A stretch of DNA of 7,578 nt from assembly GCA_021825225.1 (NCBI GenBank), contig JAKAIH010000121.1:1-7578 (forward strand), written 5' to 3'. This DNA is from Pseudomonadota bacterium (lineage in GTDB: Bacteria > Pseudomonadota > Gammaproteobacteria > Burkholderiales > SG8-39). Of this stretch, positions 1-5,973 are shown piece by piece. Within the stretch, counting starts at the first letter, position 1, and each line of letters starts with the position of its first letter. The translations under genes were made by a program, and so were the position numbers. The notes under the pieces are model-generated. The model did not search any database. It saw nothing but the letters and a program-made list of their open reading frames with translations, and was not told where the DNA came from.

Positions 1-609
1 ATACTGCGCAACGCAAATTTCTGGAAGCTGGGCTTGATCGTGATTGCCGGGCAGGGCGTGTTCATGTCGCTGCAAAGCCTGTGGATCGCGCCCTGGCTCA
101 AGGATGTGGCCGGCCTGGCGCGCGCCGAGATCGGCACACATTTGCTGATGGCGGCGCTGGGCATGATCGTGGGATCGGCCCTCTGGGGCAGCGTCGCCGA
201 TGTGCTGTCGCGCCGCGGCGTGGACACGGTCAAGATCGTGCTCGGCGGCGTCGGCGCCAATCTGGTGATCCTGGCGCTGCTCGCGCTCGGTGTAACCAGC
301 GGCACGCTCGTACTGGTGTTCGCGCTGACCCTGTTCGGCCAGGTGCAGCCGCTGGTCTATGCCATCTTGTCCAAGGAGTTTCCGCTGGAGCTCTCGGGCC
401 GGGTCGTCAGCACGCTCAACTTTCTCGTTTTCCTGAGCGCGTTCGCGGTGCAATGGGGAACCGGGCTGATCATCAATTTGTGGCCGGTGGACGGGGGCAG
501 GTACGCACGGGCCGGTTACGCCACGGCGTTCGGCGCCTGCGTCGCGCTGCTTCTGCTGCCTTACGTGCTGCTGTTGCTGTCGCGCCGGTCCGCTGCCTCC
601 CGCGCATAA
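1..609 (+). CDS. MFS transporter, C-terminal half (partial at left edge)
   Basis: This is the C-terminal part of a major facilitator superfamily inner-membrane transporter. The frame is open from base 1 and ends at TAA (607-609), so 202 residues are visible and the real start lies left of the window; an internal TTG at 34 is not a likely start. The visible part has about six hydrophobic segments, as expected for helices 7-12. The loop after the second visible helix reads GSVADVLSRRG, which resembles the MFS loop motif G-x-x-x-D-x-x-x-R-R-x. The chain ends in a basic tail (LLSRRSAASRA), typical of a cytoplasmic C-terminus. The substrate cannot be told from this half. Its 3' end faces the ankyrin-repeat gene with only 12 bases between the stop codons. 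Confidence is high for the fold and low for any specific function. Confidence 0.85.
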   Translation: MLRNANFWKLGLIVIAGQGVFMSLQSLWIAPWLKDVAGLARAEIGTHLLMAALGMIVGSALWGSVADVLSRRGVDTVKIVLGGVGANLVILALLALGVTSGTLVLVFALTLFGQVQPLVYAILSKEFPLELSGRVVSTLNFLVFLSAFAVQWGTGLIINLWPVDGGRYARAGYATAFGACVALLLLPYVLLLLSRRSAASRA

Positions 610-621
610 GCGCGGGTCCCG

Positions 622-1311
622 CTATTTCGCGCCGGCCTTGGCCGCCTCGTCCTGGGCGAGCATTTCCTGGCGCGCTTTCTTCAGCACGTCCGCGGCCGCG
701 GTGTGGCCCATTTTCAAGGCGAGTTCTACGGCGCTTTCGCCGTCCTTGCTCAGCTGGGCCACGTTGGCGCCGTTGCGCAGGAACAGCTCGACCATCTGCG
801 CATTGCCGCGCATGGCCGAGTACTGCAGCGGCGAGTAGCCGTTGTCGCTGAGCACGTTCGGATCGAAGTTCATCGACAGGACTTTCTGCGCATACACCAG
901 GTTGTCCTTCTCGATTGCGTAGAACATCGCCTTGACGCCCTCCGGGCTCTTTTCCCGCGGCTTCGGTTCCAGGCCGGTGGGCAGGATGCTGACCACGTAA
1001 TTGATGAGCGAGATGCCGACCATGGCGATCAGGGCGATGATCAGCGGCAGTTTGGAGATGCCCAGGGTGTCGGACCAGTTGTCGGTGACGTTGGCGCCGA
1101 TCACCAGCAAGGCCACCATGATGAAGAAGGCGAACTTCAGGTACAGGAACAGCGCGATCACCAGCAGGATGCCGAGGATCGCCGCGATGTAGCCGCGGTC
1201 GATGCTGTATTGCTCGGCGAGTTCCGCCGGCAGCAGTGCGAAGATGGTGGCGAGACCGACCAGACCGACCAGCGCCCATTCTTTGTATCTTCTTGTTTGC
1301 AGAAAGTCCAT
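622..1311 (-). CDS. Membrane-anchored ankyrin-repeat protein
   Basis: This is a 229-residue protein of unknown function with two parts. Residues 12-28, 41-58, 60-74 and 88-109 are strongly hydrophobic; the second and third segments are separated by a single Lys59 and may form a tight hairpin, so there are three or four membrane passes. Residues 124-216 form about three ankyrin-type repeats: an imperfect one starting at SPEGVKAMF, a clear one at NGYSPLQYSAMRGNAQMVE, and one at DGESAVELALKMGHTAAADVL. The tail is Lys/Ala-rich. Basic residues at the N-terminus (RRYK) and after the last segment (KPREK) suggest that the ankyrin part lies in the cytoplasm, where such repeats usually bind a protein partner. 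The ATG start is supported by a strong GGAGG Shine-Dalgarno at 1317-1321, five bases upstream. It is transcribed divergently from greB, and a candidate promoter lies directly upstream. The architecture is clear; the role is not known. Confidence 0.9.
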   Translation of the reverse strand: MDFLQTRRYKEWALVGLVGLATIFALLPAELAEQYSIDRGYIAAILGILLVIALFLYLKFAFFIMVALLVIGANVTDNWSDTLGISKLPLIIALIAMVGISLINYVVSILPTGLEPKPREKSPEGVKAMFYAIEKDNLVYAQKVLSMNFDPNVLSDNGYSPLQYSAMRGNAQMVELFLRNGANVAQLSKDGESAVELALKMGHTAAADVLKKARQEMLAQDEAAKAGAK

Positions 1312-1343
1312 GACTTCCTCCGCTTAGCGATGGCACCCCGGGT

Positions 1344-1372
1344 ATTGTGGGCAAGCACGCTGCGATTGGCAA
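1344..1372 (-). promoter_or_regulatory. Candidate sigma-70 promoter for the ankyrin-repeat gene
   Basis: Read on the - strand, TTGCCA (1367-1372, five of six matches to the -35 consensus) is followed after exactly 17 bases by CACAAT (1344-1349, four of six matches to the -10 consensus). Transcription would begin near 1337, giving a leader of about 26 bases that contains the GGAGG ribosome-binding site. The spacing and position fit well. The call rests on consensus matching only. Confidence 0.5.
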
Positions 1373-1392
1373 GAGCGTTTTGCCCGCGCTAG

Positions 1393-1398
1393 TATAAT
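1393..1398 (+). promoter_or_regulatory. Candidate -10 element for greB
   Basis: A perfect TATAAT lies 44 bases upstream of the greB TTG start, in an otherwise GC-rich region. The predicted start of transcription is near 1405, leaving a leader of just under 40 bases. No -35 hexamer sits at the usual 16-18 base spacing: the closest, TTGGCA at 1366-1371, is 21 bases away. There is no TG extension before the -10 either. The promoter may therefore be weak or dependent on an activator. Confidence 0.45.
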
Positions 1399-1431
1399 CC
1401 AAGCGTCGAATCAGCGGTTTGCATCGGGATC

Positions 1432-1437
1432 GGGGAG
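1432..1437 (+). promoter_or_regulatory. Shine-Dalgarno that decides the greB TTG start
   Basis: GGGGAG ends five bases before the TTG at 1443. The other in-frame candidates are a TTG at 1419 and a GTG at 1437. The GTG overlaps this ribosome-binding site, and neither has a comparable purine-rich site upstream. The choice gives the N-terminus MSKAF, which I recall as the usual beginning of betaproteobacterial GreB proteins. Confidence 0.65.
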
Positions 1438-1442
1438 TGGCG

Positions 1443-1997
1443 TTGAGCAAAGCGTTTACCAGGGAATCGGACGAAGCGGAAGAGGACGAAGCGGCGCCCG
1501 AAGCGGAGCAGCCGCAGGGGGTGAAGAATTACATCACTCCGGCGGGCTATGCGCGCATGCATGCCGAACTGAAGCAGCTGCTCGACGTGGAACGGCCGGA
1601 GACCGTGCGCGTGGTGCACTGGGCCGCCTCCAACGGCGATCGCTCGGAAAACGGCGATTACATCTACGGCAAGAAGCGCCTGCGCGAAATCGACCGGCGC
1701 ATCCGCTTCCTGATCAAGCGCCTGGAAATCGCCGAAGTGGTGGACTCCAGGGGCCAGGAGCAGGAGCGCGTGTTTTTCGGCGCCACGGTCAGGGTGCGCG
1801 ACGGCGCCGGCCGCGTGCGCAGCGTGAGCATCGTCGGCATGGACGAGGTCGACCCGGCGCGAGGCCGCGTGAGCTGGGTCTCGCCCATCGCGCGCGCGCT
1901 GCTCAAGGCGCGCGAGGGCGATACGGTGAGCCTGCGCACGCCCTCGGGCGCGGAAGAACTGGAAATCGAGGAAATCCGTTACGACGAGCTGCCCTAG
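1443..1997 (+). CDS. greB: Transcription elongation factor GreB
   Basis: GreB enters the RNA polymerase secondary channel and stimulates cleavage of the 3' end of backtracked RNA, rescuing stalled complexes. With the TTG start the protein has 184 residues. Residues 1-28 are a flexible, acidic extension (SDEAEEDEAAPEAEQ) that E. coli GreB lacks. Residues 29-100 form the coiled-coil domain. Its tip carries GDRSEN, with the two acidic residues (D66, E69) that help position the catalytic magnesium, followed by DYIYGKKRLREIDRR, which is distinctive of GreB and rich in the basic residues that contact RNA. Residues 103-184 are the C-terminal FKBP-like domain that docks on polymerase, including VFFGATV and SPIARALLKAREGD. 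The gene appears to be transcribed alone: upstream it diverges from the ankyrin gene, and downstream it converges on the M16 protease gene with only 6 bases between stop codons. The assignment as GreB rather than GreA is secure from the coiled-coil sequence. Confidence 0.96.
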   Translation: MSKAFTRESDEAEEDEAAPEAEQPQGVKNYITPAGYARMHAELKQLLDVERPETVRVVHWAASNGDRSENGDYIYGKKRLREIDRRIRFLIKRLEIAEVVDSRGQEQERVFFGATVRVRDGAGRVRSVSIVGMDEVDPARGRVSWVSPIARALLKAREGDTVSLRTPSGAEELEIEEIRYDELP

Positions 1998-2003
1998 CGG
2001 CCT

Positions 2004-4766
2004 TCAGTTCTTGCTCTGAGCGGAGGTGTCCTTGGCGGCGACGCGGGTGAAATCGCCGGCCTTGACGATAGAGAGCTTCGCCGGATCCAGATACTTATTC
2101 AGTGCATCCTGAATCTGCTGCGGCGTAAGCGCGGCGATTTTGGCGTCGAAATCCGCGTCCCAGGCGAGGCTGCGGCCGAGGTAGAGATTGTTGGCGAGCC
2201 GGGCGGCCAGCGCGGCGTCCTGCGTGCGGCCGAGTTTGCGCAGCGCGAGGAAGCCTTTCTTCGCCGCGGCCACCTCGGTGTCGGTGAAACCCTGGCGCAA
2301 CGCCTGTCGCAGCACGTCCATGATTTCGGATTCGATGCGCGCGCGGTTCTGCGGCGCATAGATGGCGCTGACGCCGAATTCGCCGGCGGCATCCAGCGAT
2401 CCGGCGCTGAGCCAGGAACCCACGCTGTAGGAGAGCCCTTCCTTCTCGCGTATGCGTTGCCACAGGCGCGAATCGACCGAGCCACCCAGCAGGTAGTTGC
2501 CCAGTGCCAGCGCCGGATACTCCGGCGCGTCGTCGCGCAGCGGCAGGTTCAATGCAGCGCGCAATACCGCATTGGCCTTGTCCGGCGTTTCCAGGTTGCG
2601 GTCGATCGGCGCAATGTCGCGATAACTCTCGGTGATATGCCTGAAGGGCCGCGGGCTCTTCCAGCCGCCGAACAATTGCTGCGCGAGGCGGGCGATCTGC
2701 GGCGCATCGAAATCGCCGACTACCGCCAGCTGGCTGTCGCTCGCGCCGTACAAATCGTCGTGGCAGCGGCGCATGTCCTCGATGCTGACCGCCTGCATCA
2801 TGTGCACGCGCTCGTCCAGCGTGGGCGTGTACAGCCAGTGCTCCGGCGGGTAGGGGTTGAGATGGCGTGTGAGCGCAAGCCCGGCGAGCGCTTCGGGGTC
2901 GCTTTTCATGCCCTCCACACTGGTCAGCGCGGAGCGCTTGAGCTGTTCGAACTCGCTTGCGGGAAAGGCGGGCTCGCGCAGGATTTCGGCCACCAGGCGC
3001 AGCACCGCCGGCAGATTGGGGCGCAGCGTTTCTATCATGGCGCCGTTGCCGCTTACGCTGACGCTGGCTTTGAGTCGGTCGAACTCGTCGCGCAACTGCT
3101 CGCGCGAGTGTTCTTTGCTGCCGCGCATTAGCATGGCCGAGGCGAAGTTGCAGGCCATGCTGCGCCCCATCTTGCTCTGCTCGTCGCCCCAGCGCAGCGT
3201 AAGCTGCGCCACGACGGTGCCGCCGCGCGTCTGCTTCGGCAGCAGCGCGAGCTTCATGCCGCCCGGGAGCTGCTTCACGATGGTGCGCGCATCGATATTG
3301 GCCGGGGTGGGGTCGAACGCCTCGCCCGCTGCCACCGCCGCCGCGCCCTTGTAGTCCTTGACCAGGGCCGCGATATCGGGCGCCGCAGGAATCTCGGCGC
3401 GGTCCGGATGCGGCGTCGGCACGAACACGCCGAGCGTGCGGTTGGAGGTCTTGAGGTACTGCAGCGCGACCCGCTGCACGTCCTCGCGCTTCACCCGGCG
3501 CAGGCCGTCGCGGTAGAGAAAGAACAGGCGCCAGTCGCCCATGCCGATGAAATCGGACAGCGCGATGCCGAGTTCGCGCGGATTGGTCAGCGCCATGTCG
3601 ACGTCGTTCAGCAGCTGCGTGCGTGCGCGCTCGACCTCTGCGTCGGTGATCGGATCGGAGGCGATGCCTTCCAGGGTCTTGATCAGCGCCGCGCGCGCCG
3701 GCGCGAGCGGCATGTCCTTGGACAGGCTGGCGCCGAAATAGGCGTAGCCGGCCTCGCGCTGCTGCTGGTCGCCGCCGTAGACGCTGCTGGCCTTGCCGGT
3801 CTCGACCAGGGCGCGCTGCAGGCGCCCGCCGGGCACCTTGGTGAGCGCGGTGACGAGGACGTCGATCGCGGGGAAATCCGGATGCGATCCCGGCGGCAGG
3901 TGGTACAGCGCGCCCACGAGCTGCACTTCGCCCGCGCGGCGCAGGGTCACGCTGCGCTCGCCGTCCTGGGTCGGTTCGACGGTATAGGTGGGGATGAGTT
4001 TGCGCGCCGGCCGTGGCAGCGCGCCGAAATAGTGTTCGACCAGGGCGAGCGTGGCGGCTTGGTCGAACTTGCCGCTCACCAGCAGCACCGCATTGTCGGG
4101 CTGGTAATACTTATGATAGAAGGCCTGCAGGCGCTCGATCGGCACGTTCTCGATGTCGGAGCGCGCGCCGATGATGGCATGGCCGTAGTTGTGCCACAGG
4201 TAAGCGGCGGAGGCCATGCGTTCGGCGAGTACGTTGGAGGGGCTGTTCTCGCCCGCCTCGAATTCGTTGCGCACCACGGTCATCTCGCTGTCCAGATCCT
4301 GCTTCGACACCTTGGAATTGAGCATGCGGTCCGCCTCCATCTCCAGCGCCCAGTCGAGATTGGCGTCGTTGGCCGCCAGCGTTTCGTAATAGTTGGTGCG
4401 GTCGTAGGAGGTCGAAGCGTTGAAGCGCGCGCCGTGGCGCTGGAATTCGTTCTTGAGATCGGGATGGCGCGGCGTGCCCTTGAACTGCATATGCTCGAGC
4501 AGGTGCGCCATGCCGTATTCGCCATAGCCCTCGTAGCGCGAGCCGACGAGGTAGGTCATGCTGACCGTGATCGTGTCCTGCGAGGCGTCAGGGAACAGCA
4601 GCAGCTTGAGGCCGTTCGGCAGCCGGTATTCGGTGATGCCCTCGACCGAGCTGATCTTGCGGATGCTCGCCGCAGTGTCGGCGCCCGCGCTGTCCGCTTG
4701 CGCCGGGGCGGGCAGGAACGCGGGCAGCAGCAGGGCGAATATCAGAGGCAACAGTCGGCGCAGCAT
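2004..4766 (-). CDS. Secreted two-domain M16 (pitrilysin/insulinase-family) zinc metalloprotease
   Basis: This is a 920-residue M16 peptidase, predicted to act in the periplasm. Residues 1-24 form a Sec signal peptide (basic MLRR, hydrophobic core, PAQA followed by Asp25), which supports the ATG start although the ribosome-binding site is weak. The N-terminal half holds the inverted zinc motif HLLEH (H88, E91, H92), with E168 in VVRNEFEAGEN as the expected third zinc ligand and E161 seven residues before it, as in pitrilysin. The second half (from about residue 500) repeats the fold without HxxEH, as is normal for the inactive half. It keeps the substrate-binding Arg/Tyr pair in REKEGLSY (R773, Y780), separated by seven residues as in IDE-type enzymes. 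The size is close to E. coli PqqL, but orthology cannot be claimed. The likely reaction is cleavage of small proteins or peptides inside a closed two-half chamber. It lies 55 bases downstream of azlD on the same strand and may be co-transcribed with it. Confidence 0.95.
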   Translation of the reverse strand: MLRRLLPLIFALLLPAFLPAPAQADSAGADTAASIRKISSVEGITEYRLPNGLKLLLFPDASQDTITVSMTYLVGSRYEGYGEYGMAHLLEHMQFKGTPRHPDLKNEFQRHGARFNASTSYDRTNYYETLAANDANLDWALEMEADRMLNSKVSKQDLDSEMTVVRNEFEAGENSPSNVLAERMASAAYLWHNYGHAIIGARSDIENVPIERLQAFYHKYYQPDNAVLLVSGKFDQAATLALVEHYFGALPRPARKLIPTYTVEPTQDGERSVTLRRAGEVQLVGALYHLPPGSHPDFPAIDVLVTALTKVPGGRLQRALVETGKASSVYGGDQQQREAGYAYFGASLSKDMPLAPARAALIKTLEGIASDPITDAEVERARTQLLNDVDMALTNPRELGIALSDFIGMGDWRLFFLYRDGLRRVKREDVQRVALQYLKTSNRTLGVFVPTPHPDRAEIPAAPDIAALVKDYKGAAAVAAGEAFDPTPANIDARTIVKQLPGGMKLALLPKQTRGGTVVAQLTLRWGDEQSKMGRSMACNFASAMLMRGSKEHSREQLRDEFDRLKASVSVSGNGAMIETLRPNLPAVLRLVAEILREPAFPASEFEQLKRSALTSVEGMKSDPEALAGLALTRHLNPYPPEHWLYTPTLDERVHMMQAVSIEDMRRCHDDLYGASDSQLAVVGDFDAPQIARLAQQLFGGWKSPRPFRHITESYRDIAPIDRNLETPDKANAVLRAALNLPLRDDAPEYPALALGNYLLGGSVDSRLWQRIREKEGLSYSVGSWLSAGSLDAAGEFGVSAIYAPQNRARIESEIMDVLRQALRQGFTDTEVAAAKKGFLALRKLGRTQDAALAARLANNLYLGRSLAWDADFDAKIAALTPQQIQDALNKYLDPAKLSIVKAGDFTRVAAKDTSAQSKN

Positions 4767-4821
4767 CGGGATCGCTTTCGTTCGGTTCGGTTGTACAAAG
4801 ACCGGAATTTTCGGGATAGGT

Positions 4822-5148
4822 TCAGCTTGCGCCGGCCAGATAGGCGCACAGATGCAGCGCCAGCATGCCCGCGACGATGGTGAGCAGGGTGTTGCGCGTG
4901 CGCCAGGCCACGGCGCCGGCGAGGATGCCGGCGAGCAGGCGCGGGTTGTCCAGAGCGATGTGCACCGAGCCTGCGCTCAGCACCAGTCCGGGCACCAGAA
5001 TCGCGGAGAATACCGCCGCCGGCACGTAGCGCAGCGCGCGGCGCAGCAGCGCCGGCACGGGCCAGCGCGCGAACAGCAGGATAAAGGAGGCACGCGGCAG
5101 GAAGCTGGTCAGGGCGAGCCCGAGTATCAGCAGCCAGAACGGGCTCAT
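4822..5148 (-). CDS. azlD: AzlD-family branched-chain amino acid export subunit
   Basis: This is a small membrane protein of 108 residues, the usual size for AzlD (compare YgaH of E. coli and BrnE of Corynebacterium). AzlD proteins pair with AzlC to export branched-chain amino acids across the inner membrane. Hydrophobic segments lie at about residues 4-14, 43-60, 70-82 and 87-105. The family pattern is visible in LTSFLPRASFILL near the N-terminus and LRRALRYVPAAVFSAILVPGLVL in two adjoining stretches after it. The ATG overlaps the azlC stop codon (ATGA, 5145-5148), and a good Shine-Dalgarno, AAGGAAA at 5155-5161, lies six bases upstream inside azlC, so translation is probably coupled. The same frame stays open upstream, antisense to htpG, but the overlap and ribosome-binding site mark the real start here. 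Confidence 0.9.
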   Translation of the reverse strand: MSPFWLLILGLALTSFLPRASFILLFARWPVPALLRRALRYVPAAVFSAILVPGLVLSAGSVHIALDNPRLLAGILAGAVAWRTRNTLLTIVAGMLALHLCAYLAGAS

Positions 5149-5837
5149 CGCCGCTTTCCTTCGAGCATGCTTTCCGTGAGCATGCCGGCGACGATCCCGG
5201 CTGCCGCTGCGATCAACAGGCCCAGGCGCAGCGGCAGCGGCCACGCAAGCACGGCGGTGATGCCCGCGGCGCAGGCGGCGGCGACGGCGCGGTCGCGGAT
5301 GGTGGGCACGACGATGCCAAGGAAGGTGAGCACGATGGAGAATTCCAGGTGCCAGGACGCGGGGATGCGCGCGCCCAGCAGCACGCCGAGCACGGTGCCG
5401 ATCTGCCAGGCGACCCAGATTGCGGCCGAGCAGCCGAAGTAGAACCAGACCTTGTCCGCCGCGCCGAGCGGTTTCTCGTAGCCGCGCAGGGTGACGGCGT
5501 AACCGTTGTCGGTGAGCAGATAGGACAGCAGCGGACGCCAGCGCGGGCCGGCCGCCGCCAGATGCGGCACCATCGACAGGCTGTAGATGGAGAAACGCAG
5601 ATTGATCACCAGCGCCGCCAGGATCGCGATCGCAATCGGGCTGCCCGAAGTGAGGAGCTGCAAGGCCGCCAGTTGCGCGTTGCCGGCATAGACCAGCACC
5701 GACATCAGCAGCGCCAGATAAGTCGGCATTCCGGCCGCGATCATGGCCACGCCGCTGATGGCGCCAAAAGCCATTACCCCGGGCAGGACCGGCAGGCAGG
5801 CTTTGACCGCGGCGAGAAATTGGGGGTGCAGCTGCAA
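5145..5837 (-). CDS. azlC: AzlC-family branched-chain amino acid exporter, large subunit (start uncertain)
   Basis: This is the large subunit of an AzlCD-type exporter (homologous family to YgaZ and BrnF), an inner-membrane protein of about 230 residues. Recognisable parts, numbered from the chosen start, are FLAAVKACLPVLPGVMAFG (7-25), YAGNAQLAALQ (50-60), NLRFSIYSLSM (79-89), LLTDNGYAV (107-115) and a hydrophobic C-terminal third. The start is not settled. The chosen TTG (5835-5837) begins just before the first conserved block. A GTG at 5901-5903 would give 252 residues with a Pro/Arg-rich leader. Neither has a good Shine-Dalgarno. The open frame continues upstream to 6116, but that part runs antisense to htpG and does not look like the family. 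The gene overlaps azlD by four bases and is divergent from htpG. Substrates are inferred from the family only. Confidence 0.85.
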   Translation of the reverse strand: MQLHPQFLAAVKACLPVLPGVMAFGAISGVAMIAAGMPTYLALLMSVLVYAGNAQLAALQLLTSGSPIAIAILAALVINLRFSIYSLSMVPHLAAAGPRWRPLLSYLLTDNGYAVTLRGYEKPLGAADKVWFYFGCSAAIWVAWQIGTVLGVLLGARIPASWHLEFSIVLTFLGIVVPTIRDRAVAAACAAGITAVLAWPLPLRLGLLIAAAAGIVAGMLTESMLEGKRR

Positions 5838-5911
5838 CGGGGCTGGGCGGATAAGGGAATGGCGCAGCCGCCATTCTACCGCGGCGGTACTGCGCGGCGG
5901 CACCCCGGGGG

Positions 5912-5940
5912 CTTGAAAATCCCGCCCGTCGCCCGCATTT
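5912..5940 (+). promoter_or_regulatory. Sigma-32 (RpoH) heat-shock promoter of htpG
   Basis: CTTGAAA at 5912-5918 is a full match to the sigma-32 -35 consensus. It is followed after 14 bases by CCGCATTT (5933-5940), which matches the sigma-32 -10 consensus CCCCATnT at seven positions, counting the free one. The spacing is within the known 11-16 base range. Transcription would start near 5947, about 27 bases before the htpG ATG. HtpG is a classical RpoH-controlled gene in proteobacteria, so sequence and context agree. Confidence 0.8.
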
Positions 5941-5973
5941 AGGCACAAAACCACAACTGCCTCCGGAGAACCC

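Noticed and set aside
612..622. Inverted repeat GCGGGTCCCGC between the MFS and ankyrin stop codons, considered as a bidirectional terminator.
   Set aside because: The stem is only four or five base pairs with almost no loop, and there is no T-run on either side.
473..1450. A 325-codon open frame on the - strand covering the ankyrin gene in another frame.
   Set aside because: The translation is low complexity and Arg-rich, a shadow of the ankyrin gene, which has a strong ribosome-binding site and coherent membrane and repeat segments.
4779..4793. Short tandem repeat of TTCGG upstream of the protease start, considered as an operator.
   Set aside because: It has only two copies with no symmetry or known binding-site match, so it is compatible with chance.
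3408..4883. A 491-codon open frame on the + strand, antisense to the M16 protease gene.
   Set aside because: It is rich in Arg, Ala, His and Gln with no recognisable domain or signal and no good ribosome-binding site. Long antisense frames are common in GC-rich genes. The - strand protease has a full signal peptide and catalytic motifs.
5838..5880. Possible frameshift near the azlC N-terminus, since an ATG in another frame lies upstream.
   Set aside because: The out-of-frame ATG leads into a Pro/Ala-rich peptide unlike AzlC, and the in-frame TTG gives a normal-length protein. A frameshift is not needed.
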